NCBI RefSeq assembly: GCF_000763385.1
Contig: NZ_JQFA01000004.1
Location: forward strand, 620,001 to 684,000
Source of the DNA: Leptolyngbya sp. KIOST-1
GTDB taxonomy: Bacteria > Cyanobacteriota > Cyanobacteriia > Phormidesmidales > Phormidesmidaceae
Length of the DNA stretch: 64,000 nt
Direction: 5' to 3'
In this document: one piece after another, positions 8,317 to 17,389 of the stretch
How positions within the stretch are numbered: the first letter of the stretch is position 1
Layout: every line of letters begins with the position of its first letter
Position numbers and translations under genes: made by a program
The notes under the pieces: generated by a model
The model's database searches: none
What the model was told of the DNA's origin: nothing
Seen by the model: only the letters and a program-made list of their open reading frames with translations

Positions 8317-8405
8317 GGGCGTGTCAACAATTGTGGCTAAACGACGGGCTAGGGGCTGTAACCCTTAATTTTTGATTGTTCAGCAGCTAATTGATGACCG
8401 CCCCC
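8317..8405. repeat. Dispersed inverted-repeat element M1, copy A
   Basis: About 89 bp with inverted ends GGGCGTGTCAACAATT and GGGGGCGGTCATCAATT (the second as reverse complement). It shares the internal segment GCTAGGGGCTGTAACCCTTA with copy F at 56281. No coding capacity. Confidence 0.75.
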
Positions 8406-8508
8406 AGCAAACCGGCGGCGGTGCTTGTCTCGTCCTCAACGTTCTTTGCTAAAGTGGCAGGACAAATTGGCTAAGTGCTCTGGCTTAGCTTGCTACGGTG
8501 GTGCAACG

Positions 8509-10308
8509 GTGTTGAAACCCAAGCTGCAGCTGAAAAGACCTCCACTGCCCCTCGTGGTGGTGGCGACCCTGCTGTTTATGACCGGCGGCGTGCTGACGTT
8601 TTGGCTCACCGCCCGGCGAGGACAGCTGGCCAGAACCCTGCCTGCGGGAGCCAACGCCATTCCCGCCGACGCGCTGATGGTGGTGGCTCTCTCCAGCGAT
8701 GAGGCCCAGTGGCGACGGCTGCGCCAGTTTGGCACCGAGGCCACCCAGGCTCAGTTCGATCAGCTTTTGGGGCAGTGGCGCGATCGCCTGCTGAGCCAGC
8801 ACAACCTTACCTTTGCCCGCGATATTCAGCCCTGGGTAGGCCCAGAGATTACCCTGGCGGTGCTGCCCGATACAACGGCTCCCGCCGACCTGCCCCCCTC
8901 GCTGCCGGCCCCTGAACTGGCCCTTGGCGCCAACGTGGTGGTGGTGGTGCCGATCGCCGATGCCAATCGGGCTCAGAACGACCTGGGCGATCGCCTGGGT
9001 CAGGCCGAGCAGGTCGAAGATGCCCCCTACCGGGGGGTGAATCTACAACAGCTGGAAGGCGAAGCCGAGACACCCCTCTACGCCGCCGTGCTGAGTGCTG
9101 AAACGGCGGTGCTCAGCCCTCAGCTACCCCTGCTCAAGCGGGCGATCGATGCCTATCGCGGCGGCGACTCCCTGGTTGATCGGCCTGGGGTGAGCAGAGC
9201 CTTTGAGCAGATTACCGAAACCCGGCCGCTGGTCCGCTTCTATGTCGATGTTCCGGCCCTGGCCCAAACCATCGCCCAGGGGGCCGATCCGCCCATTGCC
9301 CCCAACCGTCTGCGGGCGTTTCAGGCCCCCCGGGGGCTGGTGGGCACCATCGCAGTCAAAAACCGTGGGGTGGCGCTGCAGGGCGTGAGCTGGCTGGAGC
9401 CGGGGTCGCAGACTTTTGCCACCGGCAACCCGGCCGGGCAGATGCCCCAGCGCCTGCCCACTGGTGCGCTGCTGGCCGTCTCTGGGGGAAATTTTCAGCA
9501 GTTTTGGGAGGACTTTCAGGCGGGCAATCAGCTCTCAGCGCTGCTGCCGCTGCAGGCCGAAGACATGGCCCTGGGGTTTCAGTCGGCCACCGGCCTCAGG
9601 CTGGATGAGAACCTGCTGCCCTGGATGGCGGGAGAATTTGCCCTGGGGGTGCTGACACCACCCGATGCCGCCACGGACAATACTGACGCTGCCACTGCGC
9701 CCCCCCTGCCCAACCCAGCCCTGGTGCTGATGGTCAAAGCCAGCGATCGCGAGGCCGCCACGGCCACCTTTGATCAGCTCAACGCCGTGATGGAAAGCCG
9801 CTACCGATTCACGGTGGAAGAGGCGGATCTGGGGGGCGTGCCCGTCACCCGCTGGACGTCTCCCTTTGACTCCCTGGTCATGGCCCACGGCTGGCTGGAG
9901 GGCGACATTGCCTTTTTCACCATCGGTCAGGGCATAGCGGAGCTGATCACACCATCGCCCGCTCGCCGCCTGGCTGAAAACAATCTGTTCCAGGCCTCCA
10001 CCGGGGAAGCCCCGCGCCCCAACAACGGCCATTTCTTTGCCAACCTGGAGGCGCTGAGCGCCGTCGAAAACAACCTGCTGCTGCCGCCGCTGCCCCAGGA
10101 GGGGTTGCTCGGGTCTGAGGCGATCGAGGCGGTTGGGGTGACGGCAACGGTCCTCAGCGATCGCCAGGTGCGCTACGACATGATGGCCATTCTTCGGCGG
10201 GGCGGTCGCCCTGGGCCGCTGCCCCCCGCCGATGCGCCCCCCGCCGAAGCGGCCTCCCCGGTACCGGAGCCCGAGGCTGAAGCACCCCCCGAGAACCAGC
10301 CGGAGTAG
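8509..10308 (+). CDS. DUF3352 family membrane-anchored protein
   Basis: 599 residues from the GTG at 8509; the longer frame beginning with TTG at 8425 adds residues unlike the family and overlaps the M1 repeat flank. One N-terminal membrane anchor (PLPLVVVATLLFMTGGVLTFWL) precedes a large extracytoplasmic domain in which the DUF3352 pattern is visible: PADALMVVALSSD near the start, repeated LPLLKRAIDAYRGGDSL-like segments, and SPFDSLVMAHGWLEGDIAFFTIGQGIAELI in the C-terminal half. The last 45 residues are Pro/Glu/Ala-rich. DUF3352 proteins are widespread in cyanobacteria and have no established function. The gene precedes ccsA by 120 bp in the same orientation; a link to cytochrome maturation is not shown. 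Confidence 0.8.
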   Translation: MLKPKLQLKRPPLPLVVVATLLFMTGGVLTFWLTARRGQLARTLPAGANAIPADALMVVALSSDEAQWRRLRQFGTEATQAQFDQLLGQWRDRLLSQHNLTFARDIQPWVGPEITLAVLPDTTAPADLPPSLPAPELALGANVVVVVPIADANRAQNDLGDRLGQAEQVEDAPYRGVNLQQLEGEAETPLYAAVLSAETAVLSPQLPLLKRAIDAYRGGDSLVDRPGVSRAFEQITETRPLVRFYVDVPALAQTIAQGADPPIAPNRLRAFQAPRGLVGTIAVKNRGVALQGVSWLEPGSQTFATGNPAGQMPQRLPTGALLAVSGGNFQQFWEDFQAGNQLSALLPLQAEDMALGFQSATGLRLDENLLPWMAGEFALGVLTPPDAATDNTDAATAPPLPNPALVLMVKASDREAATATFDQLNAVMESRYRFTVEEADLGGVPVTRWTSPFDSLVMAHGWLEGDIAFFTIGQGIAELITPSPARRLAENNLFQASTGEAPRPNNGHFFANLEALSAVENNLLLPPLPQEGLLGSEAIEAVGVTATVLSDRQVRYDMMAILRRGGRPGPLPPADAPPAEAASPVPEPEAEAPPENQPE

Positions 10309-10428
10309 CCAGCAGAGCCCAACGTCCGAGTCACCACCCAAGCCACCCGCCGAGCCCCACCCAATTTCAGACCAGAAAAGTCGGTAGTATAGGAGGTAAT
10401 TCGTCTTCCCATCCTCTTTTTACGACCT

Positions 10429-11430
10429 ATGGATTTGATTGCGCTCCAGGGCTGGCTTGACAACACATCCTTTGCGGTGCTGTTTATCGCCATGCTGCTG
10501 TACTGGTGCGGGGTTGCCTTTCCCCGCGCGACGCTGCTGCCAGCGCTGGGCACTGGGGCTGTCGCTGCGGGCAACCTCACCATCGCCGCACTGCTGGTCG
10601 CCCGCTGGATCGAGGGGGGATACTTCCCCATGAGCAATCTCTACGAGTCGCTGTTTGCCCTGGCCTGGGGGATTACCGCCATGCACCTGGTGGCCGAGCG
10701 CATGAGCCGCAGTTCGCTAGTGGGGGCTGTCACCGCACCCATCGCCATGGCGATTACGGCCTTTGCCACCCTGTCGCTGCCGGGCACCATGCAGGGCTCA
10801 GAGCCCCTGGTTCCCGCGCTCAAATCCAACTGGCTAATGATGCATGTCAGCGTCATGCTGCTCAGCTACGCGGCGCTGCTGGTGGGGGCGCTGCTGGCGA
10901 TCGCGTTTCTACTCGTCACCCGCGGCCAGGCGGTGGAGCTGAAGGGCAGCTCTGTGGGCACGGGCGGGTTTCGCAACGTAAAACTCCACCGGGCCGCAGC
11001 TGAAGCCGCCCCCACCGGCGAGCTGGCCCAGCCCCTGGCGGCCTCCGCTGGCGGGGCCGCCGTGCTCGAAAAAGCCCCGGCGGCTACCGTGGTGCTCTCG
11101 CCCCAGCGACTGACTCTAGCCGATACCCTCGACAACATCAGCTACCGCATGATTGGCCTGGGCTTCCCGCTGCTGACCATCGGCATTATCGCCGGGGCGG
11201 TGTGGGCCAACGAAGCGTGGGGCTCCTACTGGAGCTGGGACCCCAAAGAAACCTGGGCGCTGATTACCTGGCTGGTGTTCGCCGCCTACCTGCACGCCCG
11301 CATTACTAAAGGCTGGCAGGGGCGTCGTCCGGCGATCTTAGCCGCCGCTGGATTTGTGGTGGTGTGGGTGTGCTACCTGGGCGTCAATATTTTGGGCAAG
11401 GGCTTACACAGCTACGGCTGGTTTTTCTAA
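10429..11430 (+). CDS. ccsA: c-type cytochrome synthase subunit CcsA
   Basis: Membrane haem-handling subunit of system II cytochrome c biogenesis, which works with Ccs1/CcsB to attach haem to apocytochromes on the lumenal or periplasmic side. The 333 residues carry about eight membrane spans and the diagnostic WWD-type motif [13 protein letters not shown] at 264-276. Haem-ligand histidine candidates are visible, including MHV around residue 142, HAR in the segment [12 protein letters not shown], and HSYGWFF at the C-terminus. A Gly/Ala-rich cytoplasmic loop (about 165-230) is longer than in plastid CcsA. Its partner ccs1 is not in the window. The mscS-type gene starts 8 bp after its stop, so the two are probably co-transcribed. 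Confidence 0.95.
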   Translation: MDLIALQGWLDNTSFAVLFIAMLLYWCGVAFPRATLLPALGTGAVAAGNLTIAALLVARWIEGGYFPMSNLYESLFALAWGITAMHLVAERMSRSSLVGAVTAPIAMAITAFATLSLPGTMQGSEPLVPALKSNWLMMHVSVMLLSYAALLVGALLAIAFLLVTRGQAVELKGSSVGTGGFRNVKLHRAAAEAAPTGELAQPLAASAGGAAVLEKAPAATVVLSPQRLTLADTLDNISYRMIGLGFPLLTIGIIAGAVWANEAWGSYWSWDPKETWALITWLVFAAYLHARITKGWQGRRPAILAAAGFVVVWVCYLGVNILGKGLHSYGWFF

Positions 11431-11438
11431 CCTCAGCC

Positions 11439-13283
11439 ATGCTCACACCACAGCCGCCATCGACAACTCGAAAACGACTGGGTTTCTGGGCGCGATCGCT
11501 TTTTGCTTTTGTCCTGGGGGGGCTGATGGCCCTCGGCTGCGGCACCCTGGCGGCCGCCCAACTGCCCAATCCCTTCACCCCCGGCACCGGCACCCTGCCG
11601 CCTGCGGGGGTGAAGCGGATTGGCCTGCTGGAAGTCACCTCAGTCAGCCTCGACGGAATTGCCCTGTTCGACATTGCCTCTCCAGCGGTTTTTAACCGCA
11701 ATGAAGCAGGTGCTGGGGTGCCGGTCGAAGTGCGGGCCCGCCAGATCGAGACCAATCTCAACCAGGTGGTGAACCGCGCCCTGCCCCTGATCGATGCCGA
11801 CGAGTCCCTCAGCAGTGCGTCCCTGGAAATCAGTATCGAGCTGATTGGCGGGCAGCCGGTGCTGTTTGCGGTGGGTGCGGGGCTGGTGGAACCCAGGGTT
11901 TTGCTGACAGTGACCGACACCGATGCCCAGTACAACGAGGTTTCCCAGGGGGATCTGGCCGAGCGCTGGCAGGCAGAACTGCAGGACGAGCTGCGCCAGG
12001 CGGTCGACAGTCGTCTCCCCGGAGCCCGGCGGCAGCAAGTTCGCAGAACCCTCTGGATCCTGCTGGCCGCCATTCTCCTCACTTTGCTGCTGACCGGGAT
12101 CTGGCAAGTGCTGGGCTGGCGCAAGAGCGCCCTGGAGCGCAGACAGACCGCCCAGGCAGACCTACCGGCAATCCCCGACGATGCGTTCCCCGCCCAGCAG
12201 ATTCAGTCCCTGTTTCGTTACCAGATCACCCTGGAGCAGCGGCTGCAGGTGGTGGCCTTTCTGCGCTGGCTGATGTTCTGGGGAATTGCCTTTGTGTGGA
12301 TTACCGGCATTGCCAGCGGCCTCTATATTTTTCCCCAAACCCGTGGCTATGCTGTTGGGCTGTTCTCCATCCCGGTGCTGCTGCTGCTGACCTGGTTTCT
12401 GGCCGGGCTTTTCAACCGACTGACCAATCTGGCGATCGAGCGGGTAGCCCAGGCCTGGAGCAAAAACGAGCTGGGCGATCTCGACGATATCCAGCGCAAA
12501 TCCATGCGCCTTTCCACCATTACTGGGGCGCTGAAGGGGTTGAAGACTACTGTTGTCTACGTGCTGGCCACCCTGCTGGTGCTGCAAACCCTGCGGATTG
12601 CGCCAGCGTCGCTGCTGGCCTTCGGGGCGATCGCGGCCCTAGCCATCTCGTTTGCGGCCCAAAGCCTAGTCAAAGACGTGGTCAACGGCTTCCTGATCTT
12701 GCTCGAAGACCAGTACGCCATTGGCGATCTGGTCAGCATCGGCACCACCACCGGCATTGTCGAAAACCTCAACCTGCGCATCACCCAGATCCGCGGCGAA
12801 GATGGTCGCCTGGTCACCCTGCCCAACAGCCTGATTGCCCAGGTCGAAAACCTCAGTCGCTCCTGGTCGCGGGCCAATATCAGAATTGATGTGGCCTATG
12901 GCACCAACGTGGATGAGGCGCTGTGGGTGGTGCAGGAAACCGCCCATGCTATGGCCAGCGACCCCGAGTGGCGCTACGCCATTCTCAATCCGGTGGAAAT
13001 GCTGGGCATCGACGCGATGACCCACGCTGGCCTCACGGTATTGCTCTGGATTCGCACCCGCCCCCTGAAGCAGTTTTTGGTGGCCCGTGAGTACCGTCGC
13101 CGCCTGCGAATTGCCTTTGACCGAGCGGAAATTGCCATTGGGGTGCCCCAGCAGACCTTTATGGGGCTGGACAATGGCCATAGCGGCGGGTCAAACAAAG
13201 GCTTGACCGAGCGGGATGACTCTGTCGTCGATGGCGGCGGGGCTCACTCCTCAGCGACACCAGAGCCGATTGAACCCCGCTAA
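11439..13283 (+). CDS. MscS-family mechanosensitive ion channel
   Basis: 614 residues from the ATG at 11439; a longer frame back to 11364 overlaps ccsA. A signal-like hydrophobic segment (about 20-40) is followed by a periplasmic domain to about residue 195, then TM spans near 205-225, 275-295 and 305-335. The MscS core has a pore helix region ALAISFAAQSLVKDVVNGF (about 399-417) and the beta domain DQYAIGDLVSIGTTTGIVENLNLRITQIRGEDGRLVTLPNS. The cytoplasmic vestibule domain follows and the tail is polar and disordered. The role is osmotic safety valve or small-ion conductance. It follows ccsA by 8 bp and is convergent with the response regulator (12 bp between ends). Confidence 0.9.
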   Translation: MLTPQPPSTTRKRLGFWARSLFAFVLGGLMALGCGTLAAAQLPNPFTPGTGTLPPAGVKRIGLLEVTSVSLDGIALFDIASPAVFNRNEAGAGVPVEVRARQIETNLNQVVNRALPLIDADESLSSASLEISIELIGGQPVLFAVGAGLVEPRVLLTVTDTDAQYNEVSQGDLAERWQAELQDELRQAVDSRLPGARRQQVRRTLWILLAAILLTLLLTGIWQVLGWRKSALERRQTAQADLPAIPDDAFPAQQIQSLFRYQITLEQRLQVVAFLRWLMFWGIAFVWITGIASGLYIFPQTRGYAVGLFSIPVLLLLTWFLAGLFNRLTNLAIERVAQAWSKNELGDLDDIQRKSMRLSTITGALKGLKTTVVYVLATLLVLQTLRIAPASLLAFGAIAALAISFAAQSLVKDVVNGFLILLEDQYAIGDLVSIGTTTGIVENLNLRITQIRGEDGRLVTLPNSLIAQVENLSRSWSRANIRIDVAYGTNVDEALWVVQETAHAMASDPEWRYAILNPVEMLGIDAMTHAGLTVLLWIRTRPLKQFLVAREYRRRLRIAFDRAEIAIGVPQQTFMGLDNGHSGGSNKGLTERDDSVVDGGGAHSSATPEPIEPR

Positions 13284-13295
13284 AGCATCCGAGGT

Positions 13296-13868
13296 CTACT
13301 TTAGCTTTTGTTTGATGAAAGCCAGCACCTTGGCCAACTGCCCCTTGAGCTGCGCCACTTCGCCCTGCAGCTGCTTCACCTGGGCCTGGAGAGCCTGGAA
13401 TTCGGCGGCGCTGATGTCGCCACCGCCGCCAGCGGGGGCCGGGGCCGCTGGGGTCGCAGCAGCGGCGGCAGGAGCAGCGGTGCGGCGGGGCTTGCGGGCC
13501 TTGACCATGGCCGCTTTGATCGCCTCGATTAGCTCTTTTTGCTCAAAGGGCTTTTGGATGAACTCGAAATACTCAAAGGGTTCGGTAATTTTTTCGGTGA
13601 CTTCTTCCTTGCGGCCCGACATCAGCACCAGGGGAATGTGCTGGAGGTCCGGGTTGGCCTGAATTTCCTGAAATACTTCCCAGCCGCTCATGCGGGGCAG
13701 CAAGAAGTCGAGCATGATCAGGTTGGGGCGCTGGCTGCGAATGGCATCCATGCCTTCGACTCCGTCTTGGGCCTCAACGACTTCAAAGTTGCCCTGGGGC
13801 AGCATGTCGCGCACCCGCATGCGGATGACCCGGCTATCGTCGATGACCAAAATCTTGTGATTTGTCAC
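13296..13868 (-). CDS. CheY-like response regulator with C-terminal coiled coil
   Basis: 190 residues. The receiver domain covers 1-125 with Asp10/Asp11, phospho-acceptor Asp54 (MLDFLLPRMSGWEVF), Ser84 and Lys106 (FIQKPF), all the residues needed for phosphotransfer. An Ala/Pro/Gly linker (about 130-150) leads to a heptad-rich helix, FQALQAQVKQLQGEVAQLKGQLAKVLAFI, with no DNA-binding output domain. It probably acts through protein-protein contact, as in Pil/Pix phototaxis regulators, or by dimerising through the coiled coil (inference). No histidine kinase lies nearby. The ATG at 13866-13868 has AGGAG upstream. Confidence 0.9.
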   Translation of the reverse strand: MTNHKILVIDDSRVIRMRVRDMLPQGNFEVVEAQDGVEGMDAIRSQRPNLIMLDFLLPRMSGWEVFQEIQANPDLQHIPLVLMSGRKEEVTEKITEPFEYFEFIQKPFEQKELIEAIKAAMVKARKPRRTAAPAAAAATPAAPAPAGGGGDISAAEFQALQAQVKQLQGEVAQLKGQLAKVLAFIKQKLK

Positions 13869-14006
13869 AGTTGACTCCTCTTGCGGTGTCGAAGGGCTTG
13901 GTAGACGTGAAATCAGTATAGTTCAGGTTTTTAGAAAGTCCTTGCCAGAAATGAGAATCTCTGACGCCAGGAGTTGCTGGGCAAATTGGCCCGCCTGAAC
14001 TGCTCT

Positions 14007-14166
14007 AGGGGCTGTCACCATTTTGTTGGTCACGGCGCTCTGAAGGCGTCATCAATGACCGCTGCTAGCTTGAGGGGCTGTGTGAAAGCCCCTGGCCTGG
14101 CTATTGGGCCGGGGATGGACCCGCTGGCGTTAAACGTTCTTTGGCCAGAGTTGGTGACGCGCCCTA
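14007..14166. repeat. Dispersed inverted-repeat element M1, copy B
   Basis: About 160 bp with inverted ends AGGGGCTGTCACCATTTTG and AGGGCGCGTCACCAACTCTGG (the latter as reverse complement), both preceded by CT so that each border reads CTAGGG. The interior GGGGCTGTGTGAAAGCCCC is itself palindromic. No reading frame. Confidence 0.75.
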
Positions 14167-14249
14167 GGGCTGGTTAAAGAGTTCCCCCAAATCCTCCCCA
14201 AATCGACAGCTCGCTCCAGATTCCTGGGGGCTAACAGGGCTAAACAAGT

Positions 14250-14350
14250 GGCGTTGCTGAACCTCGGCATGAATCAAGCATTTAGCGCCTCCCGTAGGGG
14301 CAAACGGCCCTTTGCCCCGGCCCACGTTCATGCCCTAATTCAGCAACACC
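14250..14350. mobile_element. 101-bp MITE-like element with 8-bp target duplication
   Basis: Terminal inverted repeats of 24 bp (19 identical) begin GGCGTTGCTGAA on the left and GGTGTTGCTGAA on the right (as reverse complement). The element is flanked by a perfect direct repeat AAACAAGT at 14242-14249 and 14351-14358, a clean 8-bp target-site duplication. The ends resemble those of the IS903 group of the IS5 family (GGCTTTGTTGAA, 9-bp duplication), which suggests mobilisation in trans by a related transposase (inference). A GTAGGGGCAAACGGCC palindrome sits inside. There is no transposase gene. Confidence 0.8.
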
Positions 14351-14374
14351 AAACAAGTTAACCGATTGAGGGGT

Positions 14375-16264
14375 TTACCCCTGGGGCGGCGACAGCAACA
14401 GGTGAGCCGCCTGCTTCACCTGGTTGAAGGGGTTGGGGCTGGGAGCCAGAGCCGCCAACCGTACCACGCACTGGTTTGGAAACAGCGCGGCGGGGAGGTC
14501 CAATCCGCTTTGGTAGCGGTTGTGGACAATGTAGCGCTGGGCAATGCCGCGATCGCCCAGGGTCTGATTCAGCCGGTGGGCCTCGGCTAAAATCGCCGAC
14601 TGGTTTTGCACCACGCCAATGAATTCGGTGTGCTGGGGGTCTTGGAGCTTGGCCTGGGCGGCCATCACCCGCTGGCGCAGGGTGCGCAGACGACCCATAA
14701 ATTCCACCCGGCCTACCACATCTTTATATTTGATCCACAGCTTGAAGATCCACCCCAGCCAGTCACCCAGGGCGGTGGGCATCTCCAGGAAGCGCAGCAG
14801 ATGACCGGTGGGGGCAGTGTCGAGCACAATCAGCTGTTGCTCGTTGCGCTCCAGCAGGTCCATGACGGTGATCAGCGAGAGCATTTCGTCGATGCCGGGC
14901 AGGGCCTGGGCGACAATTTGCCGCCAGGCGTCGGGGCCGTAGAGCAGTTGAATGCCGTCGGCCACCTCGCCATCCCCCGCCATCATGTCCGCCAGTTCCC
15001 ACAGGTAGTCGGAGCGAAACTGGTCAAGCACCACCTCGGCGCTGACCTCTTGGGCCTGGAGGTTGGGGCGCAGGGGGGTGGGTTCGTGGCCCAGGGGTTG
15101 GCCAAAGGCATCGCCCAGGGAGTGGGCCGGGTCGATGGACATCACCCGCAGGTTGGCTTCGGGGTGGCGATCGGCCAGGCCCCAGCTGAGGGCGGCGGCC
15201 ACGGTGGTTTTGCCCACGCCTCCCTTACCTCCGACGACAATTAGCCGCCGCCCCGCCGCCACCAGATCTTCGATTAAAGGGGGGATGGGCTGGGGGACAG
15301 GTTCTGCCTGGGCCTGAGTGAAGACCGTGACCCCGGCGGCCTGGTTCAGCACTTGCACCTGGGGCATAAGGGCATCGAGGGCGGCGGCACCCACGGGTTC
15401 ACCAGGTTGGGTGGGCACCCACAGCACCGGCTGCCCCTGGGCAATGGCGGCAAACTCGTCCAGCAGGTGACGTTGAATGTCGAGCGGGTGGCCTCCGTTC
15501 TGCATCACTCGGTTGATCACCAGGCCGCCGAGGGAAATGCCCAACCGGCCCAGGGCAACAATAAAGCGATCGCTCTCGGCCCAGCTCATTGGCTCCGGGA
15601 TACCCACTACCCAGCAGGCGGTGCGATCGCGGTCTTGCATTAACCCCCGGCCCTGCTCCAGGTCGTGGCGCATGTCCACAATAAACGCATCGGCCTGGTC
15701 GGGGGTGTAGCGGCCCGCCAGGGTTTCGGTCAGGGTGCGATGTTTTTGTTGGAACTGCCCCAGGGACCCCAGCAGGATGTCCATAAAGTCCATCAGGGCG
15801 AACAGGCTGAGGGTGTGGCCGCTGGGGGCCATGTCGACGACGACGCGATCGGCGGTGCGATCGCGCAAAATCCGCTGGATCTCGAGCAGCGCCATCAGCT
15901 CATCCAGCCCCGGCCAGCCCATATCCCACACCGGGCTGAGGTCATCGCCCGCCACAAAGCTACCCCGCTCCACCAACAGCTCCAGCACCGTGCCGTAGTC
16001 GGCCCTAAACTGTTCCAGCAAAGCGACGGCATCCAGGGCCCGCACCTGGAGGTTGGGCAGGTCGGGCAGGGGGGTAGGAGTATTGTCAACGGCCACCAGC
16101 AGCACATCCCCCAGGGAATGGGCCGGGTCGGTGGAGATCAGCAGCACGGTTTCGTCGGGGCGCTGCTGCGCCAGCTGTCGGGCAAAGCCGCAGGAGAGGG
16201 TGGTTTTGCCCACACCGCCCTTGCCGCTAAACATAAAAAGTTGTTGGGGCGCAGATGCCAGCAT
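14375..16264 (-). CDS. Double-domain ArsA/GET3-type ATPase
   Basis: 629 residues made of two ArsA-like P-loop ATPase domains. Domain 1 has the deviant Walker A SGKGGVGKTT (13-22) and switch DMAPSGH (144-150); domain 2 has GGKGGVGKTT (345-354) and DTAPTGH (482-488). Both carry STDPAHSLGD or SIDPAHSLGD. The duplicated arrangement matches bacterial arsenite-pump ArsA, but no arsB, arsD or arsR is nearby, and the GET3/TRC40 zinc CxxC is absent. Substrate is therefore open: arsenite, tail-anchored proteins, or another client. The gene is followed 117 bp away on the same strand's upstream side by a DUF3105 membrane protein. Its ATG at 16262-16264 is the family start. Confidence 0.88.
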   Translation of the reverse strand: MLASAPQQLFMFSGKGGVGKTTLSCGFARQLAQQRPDETVLLISTDPAHSLGDVLLVAVDNTPTPLPDLPNLQVRALDAVALLEQFRADYGTVLELLVERGSFVAGDDLSPVWDMGWPGLDELMALLEIQRILRDRTADRVVVDMAPSGHTLSLFALMDFMDILLGSLGQFQQKHRTLTETLAGRYTPDQADAFIVDMRHDLEQGRGLMQDRDRTACWVVGIPEPMSWAESDRFIVALGRLGISLGGLVINRVMQNGGHPLDIQRHLLDEFAAIAQGQPVLWVPTQPGEPVGAAALDALMPQVQVLNQAAGVTVFTQAQAEPVPQPIPPLIEDLVAAGRRLIVVGGKGGVGKTTVAAALSWGLADRHPEANLRVMSIDPAHSLGDAFGQPLGHEPTPLRPNLQAQEVSAEVVLDQFRSDYLWELADMMAGDGEVADGIQLLYGPDAWRQIVAQALPGIDEMLSLITVMDLLERNEQQLIVLDTAPTGHLLRFLEMPTALGDWLGWIFKLWIKYKDVVGRVEFMGRLRTLRQRVMAAQAKLQDPQHTEFIGVVQNQSAILAEAHRLNQTLGDRGIAQRYIVHNRYQSGLDLPAALFPNQCVVRLAALAPSPNPFNQVKQAAHLLLSPPQG

Positions 16265-16342
16265 GGCTGATCCCTGGACGGTGCTCTTTTAGGGTGCCCG
16301 CTACGGCAGGAGAACGCCAGCGCAGCTACGAAATTTAATCGC

Positions 16343-16384
16343 CCCCCATCCACTCATCTACCCATTCACTCATCCACCCCTCTA
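16343..16384. repeat. C-rich short tandem repeat abutting a stop codon
   Basis: Imperfect repeats of CCCATCCACTCATCTA type; the last base triplet CTA (16382-16384) is the stop codon (TAG) of the DUF3105 gene. Related G/C-rich repeats occur at 21899, 28820 and 36876. Confidence 0.6.
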
Positions 16385-16978
16385 GCGCACCGGATTCTCC
16401 GGCCCCCTTCCCCGGTAGGCATCAATGAACGTAGCCGCTGCCTCGGGCTCAAACTCCGGCAGGCGCAGCTTTTGGGTCCAGGCGGTGAGCACCACTTCCT
16501 GGCCCAAACCGGGGTGGGGCACCACCACCAGGCCATCCCAATAGCCCGGAAATTCTCGGGCCCAGGCGGTGAGGGTATCCACGGCCCGCTGGCCGGGCTG
16601 GTCGATGTAGATCACGATGTTGCCGTGCTCCAGGGAATGCACCAATTCCTCTAGCCGCTGGGGCTGGCCGTAGACGCCGGGCAGCACGGGGTTGGGGTCG
16701 TGGGGGCCGGAGGTGGGGAAGTCGGTGTCGTAGTTGACGGGCTGGCCGGGGGCGACGTGGGCCTGCCCCTGGTCAGGGAAGGTTTGAACGTTGGCCATCG
16801 CCGCCTCTCCAGTAGTGGTGTTGGGCTCAAAGGCCACCGTTTGGGGCCGGTTGCGGTACCACAGCCCCCCAATCAAGGCGACCATCAGCACGGCGATACC
16901 TACAGGCCCCAGCAAAAATGACAGGGGGTTGGGGGCATCGCCCCGGCGGCGGCGCTTGGTGCGGGTAGACTCGGTCAT
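16382..16978 (-). CDS. DUF3105 family membrane protein
   Basis: 198 residues from the ATG at 16976-16978; a longer frame to 17020 adds 14 residues without support. A Lys/Arg-rich cytoplasmic start (RTKRRRRGD) and one membrane span (FLLGPVGIAVLMVALIGGLW, about 20-39) precede an extracytoplasmic domain. The DUF3105 signature HSLEHGNIVIYID is seen around 114-126, with GPHDPNPVLPGVYGQPQRLEELVHSLEHG leading to it. Function is unknown for the family. It is transcribed toward the tandem ArsA-type ATPase gene, from which it is separated by 117 bp, so joint expression is possible. Confidence 0.85.
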   Translation of the reverse strand: MTESTRTKRRRRGDAPNPLSFLLGPVGIAVLMVALIGGLWYRNRPQTVAFEPNTTTGEAAMANVQTFPDQGQAHVAPGQPVNYDTDFPTSGPHDPNPVLPGVYGQPQRLEELVHSLEHGNIVIYIDQPGQRAVDTLTAWAREFPGYWDGLVVVPHPGLGQEVVLTAWTQKLRLPEFEPEAAATFIDAYRGRGPENPVR

Positions 16979-17389
16979 GTTTTCGGCAGGGCTAGAGTAA
17001 CTGCAACGACAGCTTAACAATTGTCCTTAATCAGTGTAGCAATGCAGCTTAAAGGGCCGGGTGCCGGAAAAATGCCCTTTCTCTTGCAATTCCTTTCAGT
17101 CGGCACGGGGGCTAGGATAGGGGATAAACCTGTTCTAATACATCAAAACGTCATACATCAAAACGTCCGGTTGTCTACTCTCGCGCAAGCCAGAGAACGT
17201 CTGCTGCTCGATGCTAGACCAGCGATCGCCAGTGCCGATCCCGCTTTTGATCCCTATCCCGTACAGCAACTATGGACATGAGCGCGGCCCATCAGAGCGG
17301 TGATGGCTTCAACGCCATCCCCTTTACCTTCTAGTTGGCTATAAGGTTTAAAGTGAAGATATCCTTGCTTTTTACAGAGAGGGTTGGCT
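16979..17389. other. Divergent intergenic region with a small tandem duplication
   Basis: 411 bp between the leftward DUF3105 gene and the rightward merR gene. It contains a perfect 15-bp tandem duplication, ATACATCAAAACGTC twice at 17138-17167, and the MerR-type operator at 17326-17347. No other gene is visible. Confidence 0.55.
17326..17347 (+). promoter_or_regulatory. Candidate MerR-type dyad operator
   Basis: ACCTT-CTAGTTGGCTAT-AAGGT, a dyad of the ACCTT...AAGGT kind bound by MerR-family regulators, 43 bp upstream of the merR-type start codon. TTTACC overlapping its left arm could be a -35 and TTTAAA after the right arm a -10, with a spacer of 18 bp. Autoregulation is a reasonable inference. 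Confidence 0.5.

Larger units (their letters stand above)
13869..14374. other. Gene-free region carrying two mobile-like repeats
   Basis: 506 bp between two leftward genes. It contains the promoter side of the response regulator (AT-richer, 13900-13960), M1 copy B (14007-14166) and the 101-bp MITE-like element at 14250-14350. No plausible coding sequence was found. Confidence 0.6.
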
